From DATMNI01 sp035570275 (GTDB taxonomy: Bacteria; Acidobacteriota; Terriglobia; Bryobacterales; Bryobacteraceae), in contig DATMNI010000422.1 in the NCBI GenBank assembly GCA_035570275.1, positions 1 to 29,472 on the forward strand: 29,472 nt of DNA. Reading direction: 5' to 3'. Below the pieces are notes generated by a model that worked only from the letters and a program-made list of their open reading frames with translations, was not told the DNA's origin and made no database searches. Below are positions 1 to 9,204 of this stretch, one piece after another (position 1 is the first letter of the stretch; the number at the start of each line of letters is the position of its first letter). A program made the translations under genes and the position numbers.

Positions 1-921
1 AAGCTTCAGGGACCCATGGTGGGGCATTTTGTGTGCGTGGACGGCTTTGGTTCGCCCAGCGCCGAAGAGCGCGCCGCCGGGTTGGCCATGCACGGGGAGG
101 CTTACCTCCAACCCTGGAAGCTTGTGGCCTCCGAAAAGCAGGGCGCCACGGCAACCACCAGGTTCTCCGTGAACCTGCCCTTGCTTCAGGAATCGTTCAC
201 GCGGGTACTGCGGATGGTGGATGGCGAGAGCGTCATCTACGTGGAAAGCGAGCTCGAGAGCCAGGCAGCCTTCGACCGCACGGCTAACTGGGGCGAACAC
301 CCGTTTCTGTTTCCGCCGTTTCTCGAAGCCGAGAAGACGGTGGTGGACATGTCCGGGACGCGCGCGCGGACCCGCAGCTACCCCGGTAGATCGGGTGGAC
401 CGCGCATGCCGTTCCAGCAGGCGCAGGACTTCGCCTGGCCCATGGCTCCGGGCGCGGATGGAAAGGCGATGGACCTGCGGGCAGCGCCGGCCAACACGAG
501 CCTGATGGGCCACACGACCACGCTGATGGAGCCGTCGCGGCCCCTCGCCTATGTCACGGTGCTCAACACCGCCAAACGCTATTTGCTGGGGTACGTGTTC
601 CACCGCGAGGAATATCCGTGGGTGCAGAACTTCATGAGTTACAACACCACCGGCTGGTCTGGCCGCGGCCTGGAGTTCGCTACCCAGCCGTTCGACCTGC
701 CGCGCCGCGAGATGGTCGAACTCAACCGGATGTTCGATACGTCTGTCTACCGCTGGCTGCCGGCGAAATCCAAGATCGGCTCCAGGTTCCTCATGTTTTA
801 TGTGCGCAGCCCGGAAGGCATGAGCCGCGTCGACGACGTCCGGCTGGAAAACGGCAAGATCATCTTGGAAGACCGCGCCGCCGGGAAGACGCTGACCCTG
901 GCGGCTTCACTGCCGTTTTAG
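1..921 (+). CDS. Galactose-mutarotase-like (aldose epimerase-related) protein, 5' partial
   Basis: The reading frame is open from base 1 to the TAG at 919-921, so the window probably cuts the gene; an internal ATG at 16 is possible but has no clear ribosome site. Visible residues include a GHFVCVDGFG segment near the start, WGEHPFLFPPFLE around residue 93 (numbered from the ATG at 16), and a histidine-rich middle. I associate this pattern with acidobacterial proteins of the galactose mutarotase / aldose 1-epimerase fold, which bind sugars. The family call is from recall of sequence style, not a search. It lies just upstream of an esterase and an arabinofuranosidase on the same strand, which fits a carbohydrate role. 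A catalytic epimerase activity cannot be claimed. Confidence 0.55.
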   Translation, partial: KLQGPMVGHFVCVDGFGSPSAEERAAGLAMHGEAYLQPWKLVASEKQGATATTRFSVNLPLLQESFTRVLRMVDGESVIYVESELESQAAFDRTANWGEHPFLFPPFLEAEKTVVDMSGTRARTRSYPGRSGGPRMPFQQAQDFAWPMAPGADGKAMDLRAAPANTSLMGHTTTLMEPSRPLAYVTVLNTAKRYLLGYVFHREEYPWVQNFMSYNTTGWSGRGLEFATQPFDLPRREMVELNRMFDTSVYRWLPAKSKIGSRFLMFYVRSPEGMSRVDDVRLENGKIILEDRAAGKTLTLAASLPF

Positions 922-1098
922 ACGGCGGGCCTGTCGGGTTGCGCCGGCGGATCTTGCTGGCCAGCCTTGTTTCTTGGAGGGCGGAGAGATAGAATCCTCT
1001 TCTCTGGTCCGTTTCCGGTAATGAGGTCCGAAGAGCGCGGGTTCGCCATCGGCGGGACCAGCACGTACGGCCGGCAGGCGGATAGAGGGGGTATTGCC

Positions 1099-2321
1099 AT
1101 GAAGACATCCAATCGGACCGGGATGGGTAGCGCGCTGCTGCTTCTTTCCGCGGGCATCGCATTTTCGCAACCGCAGCAACCCGCGCCTGCCGCCGGGCGC
1201 AGGCAGTCCCCGGCCGTGGCGCCCAGAGGCCGCACGTGGTGTCGCCGGAGATCCTGCCCGACAACAAGGTCACGTTCCGGCTGCTGGCTCCCAAAGCCAC
1301 CGAGGTGATCGTCAACGGCGATTGGCCGGGCGGGCGCGGCGTACAGTTGACGAAAGACTCGTCCGGGGTCTGGAGCGTCACCGCGCAGGCGCTCAGCCCT
1401 GAGATTTGGGCCTACACGTTTTCCGTGAACGGGGTCAAGATGCTCGATCCGGGCAACGTCCACGTCATTCGAGACACCACGAACTACATGAGCGCGGTGC
1501 TGGTGCCTGGTCCCGCCTCGGCGTTGTATCGGACCAGCAGAATTCCGCACGGAACCGTCGAGGCGGTGTGGTATCCCTCGCCGGCTTTGAAGACGGAGCG
1601 CCGGATGGTGGTCTACACTCCGCCCGGCTACGAGAAAAGTACGGCCAGGTACCCGGTGCTTTACCTGTTCCACGGCGGCGGCGGCGACGAAGAGGGCTGG
1701 ACCAGCATGGGCGTCACCAATGTGGTCATGGACAATCTCATCGCCCAAGGAAAGACCAAGCCGATGATCGTGGTCATGCCGAACGCCATCTGGAACGATA
1801 TCGCGGCACGCGAGGCCGGCGGTGTACGGGCCGCGCCCGCGGCGGGCGGCGTGCCCGGCGGTCAGAAGTACGACCAGGCCGAAGAAGAGATTGTGAAGGG
1901 CATAATACCCTTCGTCGAGACCCGCTATCGCGCGCTCCCGGGCCGCGAAAACCGCGCCATCGCCGGCCTCTCCATGGGCGGCGGCATCGCCATCAACGTC
2001 GGCTTGAAGCGACTGGACGGGTTCGCCTCGGTCGGAGAGTTCAGTTCCGGAATGTTCGGCGGCGTGGGAGGGTACGCGCCATACGACATCGACAAAATTT
2101 CTCCCGGGTTCCTGAAGGACTCCGCGGCAACCAACAAGAAACTCAAGATCCTCTACTTCTCCTGCGGCGCCGACGATCCGAGAATGCCGTTCCAGACCAA
2201 GGCCGTGGAAGATCTGCGGACCCATGGAATCGCGCTCACCTTCAAGAGCTACCCCGGTGCGCATGAGTGGAGGGTCTGGCGTAATTCGCTGGCCGATTTT
2301 GCGCCAATGCTGTTTCGGTGA
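1099..2321 (+). pseudogene. CE1-type secreted esterase with N-terminal E-set domain, frameshifted after the signal peptide
   Basis: An ATG at 1099 with a strong GAGGGGGT ribosome site (about 1085) starts a clear signal peptide (MKTSNRTGMGSALLLLSAGI...). The mature protein is in another frame: it is readable from about 1190 and open to 2321. A single-base indel between about 1185 and 1235 therefore separates leader and body. The body has an E-set/CBM48-like beta domain (VTFRLLAPKATEV onward), then an esterase-D fold: a YLFHGGGGDEEGW oxyanion segment, GLSMGG nucleophile Ser, CGADD acid Asp and GAHEW His. This is the family of feruloyl/acetyl-xylan esterases that remove side-chain esters from xylan. 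The gene sits ahead of a GH51 arabinofuranosidase, a natural partner. A GTG at 1236 could give a leaderless cytosolic product. A sequencing error is the main alternative to a true lesion. Confidence 0.75.
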
Positions 2322-2423
2322 GTAGGTGGTCGGGCGTTTTGACGCCATGGCCGGCAAGGTAGCGCCCAGTGGCATGGCGGCGGCAAGAGGGCGAATTCCG
2401 GTCGAGTCTGACAGGAGGTAGCA

Positions 2424-4526
2424 ATGCCGAGAAGTCGGTTCGTAGTATTTCTGGCGTGAGTTGCATCGATTACCGCACCCAGGGCGCAGACCCCCAATAC
2501 GCCGGTGAAGACAATCATCGTCAGCATCGATGCCGCCAAGACGGCCCCGCCCATCTCGCCGTACATCTACGGTCAATTCATCGAGCACATCGGCGATCTC
2601 GTCAACCGCAGCCTGTGGGCCGAGATGCTCGACGATCGGAAATTCTACAACGACATCAACTCCAAGCCGTCCGGACAACGTCCCGGGCGCGGCGGCAGGG
2701 CCGCTGCCTCGTGGCGGCCCATCGGTCCGGAGGAGTCCGTGGTGATGGACCGCCAGAATCCGTACGTCGGCATTCACACCCCTCTGATCCGGTTGGCGGG
2801 AGACGCGCCGAGAGGCATCCAACAGGCCGGCCTGGCGCTGCGCCAGGGGAAGACCTACACGGGGCGCATCGTCCTTGCCGGCATGTCCGGCTCCAAGGTC
2901 ACGGTGAGTCTGGTGTGGGGCGACGGAGCCGGCGGACGGCAGGTGCTTCCCATTAGGCGCCTGGCCGCCTCCTATTCGAAGTTTCCCCTCAAGTTCACCG
3001 CTGGGGGCGATGCCAAGGACGGACGGATCGAGATCTCCGGGATAGGCCAGGGTTCATTCCATATTGGGGCCGTCTCGCTCATGCCAGCCGACAACATACG
3101 CGGCTTCCGTCCGGATACCGTCGGCCTACTGAAACAGCAGCGCTCGGGAATGTGGCGGTTTCCAGAAGGCAATTACCTTTCCGCGCATGAATGGCGCGAC
3201 GCCATCGGCGATCCGGACAAGCGGCCGCCGCGCCTGGATCCCGTCCGCAATGGGTTTCAGCCGAACGACGTCGGCACCGATGAGTTCATGACCCTGATGG
3301 AACTCCTGGGCGTGGACCCGTTCATCAGCGTGAATGCCGGTTTTGGAGACGCCTGGTCGGCGGCGCAGTTGGTCGAGTACGCCAACGGCGCCGCCACCAC
3401 GCCCATGGGCCGGCAGCGTGCCGCAAACGGCCACCCGGTGCCCTATAGCATCAAATGGTGGGGAATCGGCAATGAGATGTACGGGGCGTGGCAGTTTGGC
3501 GTCATGCCGCTCAGCCAGTTCGTCTTCAAGCACAACCTGTTCGCCGAGGCCATGCGCAAGGTGGACCCGTCGATCACGCTCCTTGCGACCGGAGCCACTC
3601 CCGATGAGATGACCATCTACGGCCTCGCGCTTCCGATCGTGGGCAAGCTCATACCGGATTACGGTTCTCCGGGCGATTGGGACTTCGGATTGTTTACCCG
3701 CTGCTTCGAATTCATCGACGTCATGTCGGAGCATTTCTACTCCTATGCCGGGCAGAGGTTCGATCATGCATCCGGCGTCAAACCGGGCGCCTTCAGCCGG
3801 GTCAACTACATGGTCAAGGTTGACGAACCGCTGGTCGAATGGGTCCGCCGTCCGGCGAACCGGGTGCGCAACAAAGTCGAGGCCTACGAAGAGTATCTTC
3901 AACGCATTCCGGCCCTCAAGACACGGCGAACCCCCATGACGATTGACGAATGGGCTTATACCGGCGCCGGGAACAACCTGAAAGGGAGCCTGGCGAACGC
4001 CATGGTGCTCCAGGAGATGTTCCGGCACTCGGACCTCATCAAGATGGCCGGCCACACCATGGGGACGGCCTCGATTGAATACAACGATACGGAATCGGCG
4101 CTCAACACGACCGGGCTTCTTTTCAAACTCTATCGGGACCACTTCGGCTCCGTGCCGGTAGAGGCCGACGGCAACTCGCCCGTGCCTCCGCCTCTGTATC
4201 CGGTGGGGGCCGATCAGCCGAAAGTGAACGCCGGCAGTCCAACTTATCCGGTGGATGTAACCGCCGGATTGACGAGCGATGGGAAGTCCCTGACCGTGGC
4301 CATCGTCAACGCGACCGAATCCGCACAGGAACTCGAACTCAACTTCAGGGGCATAGCACTCGCCGGAAAAGGCAGGATGTGGCGCATGACTGGCGACAGT
4401 CTGAATGCCGCGACCGGCCTGGGCAGAAACGAAGTCCGGATCCTGGAAACGCCGTTGACTGAAACGCCCAAGGCGCTGACAATTCCGCCGATCAGCATCA
4501 ACATCTACGAATTCGAGAAACGGTAG
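2424..4526 (+). CDS. GH51 alpha-L-arabinofuranosidase, with in-frame TGA inside its signal peptide
   Basis: The family releases terminal arabinose from arabinoxylan and arabinan. From a GTG at 2505 the frame encodes 673 aa. The sequence begins ISPYIYGQFIEHIGDLVN, typical of GH51; GNEMYG holds the acid/base Glu (E324) and TIDEWAY the nucleophile Glu (E482). A C-terminal beta-sandwich follows. The best ribosome site (AGGAGGT, 2414-2420) belongs to an ATG at 2424 in the same frame. It starts a leader, MPRSRFVVFLA, that meets TGA at 2457-2459 and then continues VASITAPRAQTP into the enzyme. The native gene therefore appears to be a secreted enzyme whose leader carries a nonsense codon. Translation from GTG 2505 would give a cytosolic enzyme. 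Catalytic residues are intact, so the enzyme call is firm; functional status is not. Confidence 0.85.
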
Positions 4527-4557
4527 CAGGGCGGCGTCGGCGATCTCCTCCCTGCTT

Positions 4558-4589
4558 GGTTCGTCGATTGTCAGGTTCGTCGATTGTCA
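4558..4589 (+). repeat. Perfect 16-bp tandem direct repeat
   Basis: GGTTCGTCGATTGTCA occurs twice head to tail (4558-4573 and 4574-4589) with no mismatch. It ends directly at a TTGACA hexamer. The placement, just upstream of a promoter-like element, suggests an operator or activator site, but a chance duplication cannot be excluded. Confidence 0.75.
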
Positions 4590-4617
4590 TTGACATGTAG
4601 CCGGGCGAAGCCATAGA
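4590..4617 (+). promoter_or_regulatory. Putative sigma-70-type promoter for the small secreted-protein gene
   Basis: TTGACA at 4590-4595 is followed after 16 bases by CATAGA (4612-4617), about 20 bases upstream of the ATG at 4639. The -35 is perfect and the -10 is imperfect. It lies directly against the 16-bp tandem repeat. Confidence 0.4.
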
Positions 4618-4638
4618 CTGCCCTATCTGGAGGAGACC

Positions 4639-4970
4639 ATGAAACTTCGAGCCTTACTTGCACAAACCGGGTTGGTTTGTGCCCTGGCCTGCTCAGGCTT
4701 GTGCCAGCAAGCGCCCCGGCCGGCTGCTCCACGCGCTCCCACGGCCTACTACGAGGACACGAACAATGTTCCCGTCTCGGCGGAAGTGCATTCAGACCGG
4801 CGACAGGATCGATCCCGTTTTCAGCCTTTCGAACGGCTCGCGCCGCTTTCTGCGTTATGGCTACGGCGATCTTTATCAACAAGGACGCCGCTATGCGATG
4901 GGTACTTGTGACAGCCGACGAGCTGATCCCGGTCGAAACGGCCATTGATGAGCACGAGGAAATTGCATGA
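4639..4970 (+). pseudogene. Small secreted protein of unknown family, probably frameshifted
   Basis: An ATG at 4639 follows a strong ribosome site (GGAGGAG, about 4629) and begins a signal peptide (MKLRALLAQTGLVCALACSG) and a proline/alanine linker. The frame ends at 4911 after 90 codons in low-complexity arginine-rich sequence. Another frame continues to TGA at 4968-4970 and ends with a plausible acidic tail (TADELIPVETAIDEHEEIA). That stop overlaps the next ATG as ATGA, a coupling that genuine genes in this window also show. I do not recognise the family. One reading is a two-part gene broken by an indel; the other is an intact 90-aa secreted protein with a chance downstream frame. Confidence 0.4.
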
Positions 4971-5132
4971 AGGCTACGCTCTTAATTTGCCGCGCTATCC
5001 AGTGCCTGGTTGCAAGCTCAACCCGTCTTGTCACCAGCCACGCCCAAATTCGACGTCGTCTTGATCAAGCCATGTAAGCCGGGCGATGCGCCGGGTGGCG
5101 ACTCATCGCCGGGAAGGCTGCACATCGGATGT
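4967..5132 (+). pseudogene. TIGR03435-family protein, N-terminal fragment, frameshifted
   Basis: An ATG at 4967 (GAGGA ribosome site just upstream; ATGA overlap with the preceding frame) gives a leader MKATLLICRAIQCLVASS. An indel near 5000-5015 then moves the frame to QAQPVLSPATPKFDVVLIKP, followed by CKPGDAPGGDSSPGRLHIGC. The FDV-x-IKPC segment followed by a glycine/serine stretch and GRLHIGCG is how TIGR03435 proteins begin; that uncharacterised family is greatly expanded in Solibacteres. The rest of the roughly 250-400-aa protein is missing: after about 5132 the sequence matches a transposase scrap instead. Function of the family is unknown. The fragment is the best taxonomic clue in the window. 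Confidence 0.6.
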
Positions 5133-5230
5133 GGTATACGCGGGAGGACATCGCCTTGTTGGCGGGCATGGATGAGGTTCACGAAACGCTGAGCGGGCCG
5201 GCGACGAAGAAGCTGCTCCAGCAGGCCTGT
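5132..5230 (+). pseudogene. Transposase (integrase catalytic subunit) N-terminal fragment
   Basis: The + frame reads YTREDIALLAGMDEVHETLS followed by GPATKKLLQQACS. The pattern 'DIALLA-x-D-x-x-H-x-TLSGPATK' is familiar from the N-terminal region of a common DDE integrase-core transposase. Only about 33 residues remain, with no catalytic residues. The fragment starts where the TIGR03435 homology stops and is followed at once by the 22-bp repeats at 5236-5317, which could be that element's end. Identification is from memory of the motif only. Confidence 0.5.
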
Positions 5231-5235
5231 TCGCC

Positions 5236-5317
5236 TTGCGCCCGGAATGCTGTTCGGAATCAGCCCGGAATCCTGTTCGGCTTCACCCCGGAATGCTGTT
5301 CGCCTTGCCCCGGAATA
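5236..5317 (+). repeat. About 3.5 tandem copies of a 22-bp repeat (CCCGGAATGCTGTTCG core), transposon-end-like
   Basis: The core CCCGGAATGCTGTTCG occurs at 5241-5256, with one mismatch at 5264-5279, again at 5286-5301, and as a partial copy (CCCGGAATACG) at 5307-5317. Spacers are 6-7 bases and partly conserved (CTTGCG, CTTCAC, CTTGCC). Multiple short end repeats are known from IS21-type elements, where the transposase binds several sites per end. Here they adjoin a transposase scrap. Confidence 0.6.
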
Positions 5318-5477
5318 CGCAGTCGAGTGGTGGTCACCGGCACGCCGGAAGCCGTCGCCGCGTGCAAAACGTCGCACACGGGAAGATTTCTGAAAGCGCA
5401 CATGCGCGGATAGAAGCACTCCCGGGATTTTGCGTAAAAATCATCACCTAAAGCAGCATCCGGGGAATACCTGGGGT

Positions 5478-5483
5478 TATACT
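5478..5483 (+). promoter_or_regulatory. Possible -10 element for receptor 1
   Basis: TATACT at 5478-5483 stands out in an AT-richer patch (TTATACTATTACAAA), 62 bases before the ATG at 5546. No convincing -35 lies 16-18 bases upstream, so this may be an activator-dependent or non-sigma-70 promoter, or nothing. Confidence 0.3.
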
Positions 5484-5545
5484 ATTACAAACGGATCACC
5501 AAGTGGCAAGCCACACACTGGTCATTCGATAGAGGGGACCACATA

Positions 5546-8500
5546 ATGAAGCGCTTTAGTCCAAGCTCGACTTTTCGCACACTGCTGTGCGCACTCTGGG
5601 TTTCTTGCACAGTTGCCTCCTACGGCCAGACGCTGGGTGAGATCACCGGCCATTTGAGCGACGCGACCGGCGCCTCATTGCCTGCCGCGGCGATCACGCT
5701 AACCAGCATCACGACCGGCGCAGTCCGCACAGCTATCAGCACGGATGCGGGCGACTACAGCCTGCCGTCGGTGCCGCCGGGACTTTACAGAGTCAAAGTG
5801 GAGCATCCGGGTTTCAAGAATGTGATCAGCAACAATGTCGAAGTGCAGGTACAGCAGACCGTGCGCCTGGATTTCACCATGCAAGTCGGCCAGGTGAACG
5901 AGACGGTGGAGGTGGAGGGGCTTGCCGATCAACTACAAGCCGAGAACGCCACCGTGGGCACGGTGATCGAGAACAAGGGGATTACGGAGCTGCCGCTTAA
6001 CGGGCGCGGATACCTGAACCTGGTGGCCCTCTCGCCGAATACCAACACGTTGTCGCCTTCGTCGGGCCAGGCGGGTTCGCGCCAGGGGGGGGACCGCGCC
6101 AATCAGTCGATCTCGGCCGGCGGACAGCGCATCATGTTCAACTACTTCACGCTGGATGGCGTTTCGAACACCGATCCGAATTTCAACACATATGTGGTAC
6201 TGCCATCCATAGACGCTCTACAGGAATTCAAGGTGCAGACGGGAATCTATCCTGCCGAGTTCGGCCACGAGGCCACGCAGATCAACGTGCTGACCAAGTC
6301 GGGCGGCAATCAATATCACGGTGCGCTGTTCGAATTTCTGCGCAATAACGTGCTGGACGCCGCGCCCTATTCCTTCACCACCAATCACCAGGCAAAAAAT
6401 CCCTTCAAGTGGAACGATTTCGGTTTTGAGATGGATGGCCCGGTCCGCATACCCAAGCTGTTCAACGGGCGCAACAAGCTGTTCTTCATGGCCAACTACG
6501 AGGCGTTTCGGCGGCGACAGAACTTCCAGAGCGTTTTTTCCGTGCCTACTGCGGCCATGTTCACCGGCAACTTCGGCGGCTTGAACACCACAATCTACGA
6601 TCCGACCAACAAGACTCCGTTTGCGGGCAACATCATTCCGACCAGCCGCATCGACCCGATCTCCCAGAAGCTGCTGCAATACTATGCGCCCGCCAACGTT
6701 CCCGGCGCCGGGTTGACCAGCAACTACACCCACTCCACGGCCGCTCCCAACAACCGGGACGGATTCGTGCTGCGCATGGATTTCGTCGAGTCCGCCAAAT
6801 CGCAATGGGCCGGGCGGTATAGCTGGGGCGACGAGAACCAGGCCAACCAGGGGCTCACGCTCGACGGCACCAAGATCATTACGAACTACGAACAGTACAT
6901 GGGCTCCAACACGCGGGTGATTACGCCGAACCTGGTCAACGAGGCGCGTTTCGGATACAACCGTTTCTTCAACTCCATTGGCACCTACCTTGCCTTCAAT
7001 ACCGACGTCGTGAGCCAGATCGGCATTCCGAACTTTCCGGGCGGCGCGCCCGTTACCTGGGGCATCCCGAATGTCACGCTGATCGGCTACAGCTCCATCG
7101 GAGACAGCACAGAAGGCCCGTACGCAAACAACAACAACACCATGCAGTTTGTGAACAACCTTTCGTGGGTCAGGGGCAAACATGCCTTCCGCTTCGGCGG
7201 GGAATTCACGCGGCAGAATTATGATCAGGTGGGAAACCAGTTCGCGCGCGGACAGTTCACCTTTCAGGGGAACTCGACGTTGAGCCCCACCCTCACCGGT
7301 GGCGATACCTTCGCCGACTTCCTGCTGGGTACCATGTATCAATCCGAAGCGGCGGTTGCCGTGGCCAACGCCACTTTCCAACGCAACGTGTTTCACGCCT
7401 ATGTGGACGACACATGGAAGGTCACTCCCAAGCTCACGCTGGCGCTGGGTCTGCGCTACGAACTGACGCCCCCCTTCCATGACACCCTCGGGGACCTGTT
7501 CACCGTGAACATTCCCTTCATCGCGGCCAGCGGGCCGGTGGACCCCAGTCTATATCCGCAGTTCATGCGCCAGGGCAATTGCAGCGATCCCTACTCGGGC
7601 ATCAAAATCCAATGGCCGCAGATCAAGACGGTCTGCAGCAACGGCACGCTCAACAGCAGCCTAATGAAGACGGAGTACAAGGACTTCGCACCGCGCATCG
7701 GCATCGCTTATTCGCCCGCGTCGAAGTGGGTGGTCCGCATGGGCGCGGGCGTATTCTTTAACCAGGACATCGGCAACGCGCTATTCGACATGGCGCGGAA
7801 CATCGCCGGCCGCATTCGCGTGGTCAACGCGAATGCGGGAACGCCCAATATCTTCTGGAACACCGCACTCGCCGCAATCGGCGGAGGAGCCAAGGCGCAG
7901 ATTACTTCTCCTTTCGCCTTTGTGGATGCATACTCCCACCGCACGTCCTACACGATGGAGTACCTGATGAACGTGCAGCGGCAACTGAGCAACAATTGGG
8001 TGGTGGAAGCTGGCTACCTGGGTTCTCTAAGCCGCCACCTCTATGGCTTCCTGGATGCCAACCAGCCCATTCCCGGGACTACGTCCCTGGCGTCGCGGAC
8101 CCCCTTCGCGCAGCGCGACGCCTCCGGCAACCCCACCTCGCAGCAATTCGGCGTCGTCCAGTTGGTCAGTGACGGAGCCAACGGGAACTACAACGCCGGT
8201 AGCCTGAAGGTCACCAAGCGCTTCAGTACCGGCCTGAGCGTGATCAGTTCCTACACTTTCGCCAAATCGATGGACAATACCAGCGGTATTCGAGTCCAGG
8301 GCTTCGATACTCTTTATCCGCAGAACAGCGGTTGCCTGTCGTGCGAGCGGGGACTTTCCGCGTTCAACGTTAAGCACCGCTTTGTTTCTTCCGTGCTGTA
8401 TGACCTGCCGGTTGGCAAAGGCAAGGGGCTCAATGTCACCAACCCCTTCTTAGATACCGTGGTGGGCGGCTGGCAGCTTGGCGGAGTCTGGACGGCCCAA

Positions 8501-8953
8501 ACCGGCCTTCCCCAGGTGATCAGCATCGGAGGCGTGGACCGCTCGGCCACCGGCGTCGGCTACGACCGTCCGAACGCCACCGGCACCAACGCTTACGTGA
8601 GCAATCCGACACCGTCCCGCTGGTACGACCCCGGCGCCTTTGTCGAGGCTCCCGCCGGAGCTTTTGGAAACGTGGGACGCAATACGCTCGTCGGGCCCGG
8701 CATTTTCGCCTTCGATTTCGCCGCGCACAAAGAATTCCGCATGCCCTTCAAGGAAGGACACCTGCTCAAGTTCCGCCTGGAGGCGTTCAACGTGCTGAAC
8801 CATCCCTCGTGGTCCAATCCGAGTGGGAATATTCTCTCCGGAGCGGCCTTCCCCGGCCAGCCCTCGACGAATGCGCACCAAGGCTTCGGCGTAATCACGG
8901 GAACCGCGGTCCAAATGCGGCAGGTGCAGTTGGCCCTGAAGTACACGTTCTGA
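5546..8953 (+). CDS. Oar-like TonB-dependent receptor 1 (CarboxypepD_reg-like domain plus beta-barrel)
   Basis: This 1135-aa outer-membrane protein starts at ATG 5546 after GAGGGGACC. The signal peptide is MKRFSPSSTFRTLLCALWVS... ending near SYGQ. Residues about 30-110 form a carboxypeptidase-regulatory-like beta-sandwich (GEITGHLSDATGASLPAAAI, then YSLPSVPPGLYRVKVEHPGF). A plug-like region with ELPLNGRGYLNL near residue 150 and DGVSNTDPNF follows, then a long aromatic-rich barrel ending in a terminal Phe (ALKYTF), the usual outer-membrane insertion signal. Acidobacteria carry many such proteins, thought to import oligosaccharides or other large nutrients with TonB/ExbBD. No substrate can be read from sequence. 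It stands alone: decayed genes lie on both sides. Confidence 0.85.
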   Translation: MKRFSPSSTFRTLLCALWVSCTVASYGQTLGEITGHLSDATGASLPAAAITLTSITTGAVRTAISTDAGDYSLPSVPPGLYRVKVEHPGFKNVISNNVEVQVQQTVRLDFTMQVGQVNETVEVEGLADQLQAENATVGTVIENKGITELPLNGRGYLNLVALSPNTNTLSPSSGQAGSRQGGDRANQSISAGGQRIMFNYFTLDGVSNTDPNFNTYVVLPSIDALQEFKVQTGIYPAEFGHEATQINVLTKSGGNQYHGALFEFLRNNVLDAAPYSFTTNHQAKNPFKWNDFGFEMDGPVRIPKLFNGRNKLFFMANYEAFRRRQNFQSVFSVPTAAMFTGNFGGLNTTIYDPTNKTPFAGNIIPTSRIDPISQKLLQYYAPANVPGAGLTSNYTHSTAAPNNRDGFVLRMDFVESAKSQWAGRYSWGDENQANQGLTLDGTKIITNYEQYMGSNTRVITPNLVNEARFGYNRFFNSIGTYLAFNTDVVSQIGIPNFPGGAPVTWGIPNVTLIGYSSIGDSTEGPYANNNNTMQFVNNLSWVRGKHAFRFGGEFTRQNYDQVGNQFARGQFTFQGNSTLSPTLTGGDTFADFLLGTMYQSEAAVAVANATFQRNVFHAYVDDTWKVTPKLTLALGLRYELTPPFHDTLGDLFTVNIPFIAASGPVDPSLYPQFMRQGNCSDPYSGIKIQWPQIKTVCSNGTLNSSLMKTEYKDFAPRIGIAYSPASKWVVRMGAGVFFNQDIGNALFDMARNIAGRIRVVNANAGTPNIFWNTALAAIGGGAKAQITSPFAFVDAYSHRTSYTMEYLMNVQRQLSNNWVVEAGYLGSLSRHLYGFLDANQPIPGTTSLASRTPFAQRDASGNPTSQQFGVVQLVSDGANGNYNAGSLKVTKRFSTGLSVISSYTFAKSMDNTSGIRVQGFDTLYPQNSGCLSCERGLSAFNVKHRFVSSVLYDLPVGKGKGLNVTNPFLDTVVGGWQLGGVWTAQTGLPQVISIGGVDRSATGVGYDRPNATGTNAYVSNPTPSRWYDPGAFVEAPAGAFGNVGRNTLVGPGIFAFDFAAHKEFRMPFKEGHLLKFRLEAFNVLNHPSWSNPSGNILSGAAFPGQPSTNAHQGFGVITGTAVQMRQVQLALKYTF

Positions 8954-9046
8954 CAGGTACGCCCAGTTAGCGTGGACGTGCCGTGGCCCCTTACCAAAAG
9001 GCCGCAATGAGGACTCATGCCGATCGGGGATCTTCGATGACGTCCC

Positions 9047-9100
9047 AAGCCGGCGCCACCATCCAGCCGACCCACGTAGCGGCTGAAAACATCCAAGATG
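9047..9100 (-). pseudogene. Possible IS3-type transposase (rve core) scrap
   Basis: On the minus strand one frame reads LDVFSRYV and, after a frame change, GWMVAP. Together they resemble the catalytic-core stretch 'LDVFSRYVVGWMVA' of IS3-family OrfB transposases, including one of the DDE aspartates. Only about 50 bases match, so this may be chance. Confidence 0.35.
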
Positions 9101-9128
9101 ACTGGCGGATAATATCGGTGAGGCCGTC

Positions 9129-9191
9129 ATGCAGGTTCATCTGGAAATTCCCGAGGATCTCGCCCGTCGACTCGCCGTCGATCTTGTAATG
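9129..9191 (+). pseudogene. Antitoxin-like N-terminal fragment
   Basis: An ATG at 9129 preceded by GTGAGG encodes MQVHLEIPEDLARRLAVD. This resembles the opening of small UPF0175-type antitoxins ('LEIPEDLA-x-x-L'). The similarity ends after about 18-20 residues and the frame then runs into the brxL remnant. The fragment is too short for a firm call. Confidence 0.35.
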
Positions 9192-9204
9192 GTTCACAAG
9201 CTTT

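Noticed and set aside
1..6. HindIII site at the first base as a sign of a cloned insert
   Set aside because: The other end of the window has no such site, and a 6-bp match at an edge is weak evidence.
918..2822. Long minus-strand open frame (634 codons) opposite the esterase and arabinofuranosidase
   Set aside because: It mirrors two well-supported genes in GC-rich DNA, has arginine/glycine-rich composition and contains no family motif.
5236..5317. CRISPR array
   Set aside because: Units are only about 22 bp, with 6-7 base conserved spacers and imperfect copies; no cas genes are present.
6218..7480. Minus-strand 420-codon frame inside receptor 1
   Set aside because: It is a shadow of the receptor frame, with no ribosome site or recognisable domain.
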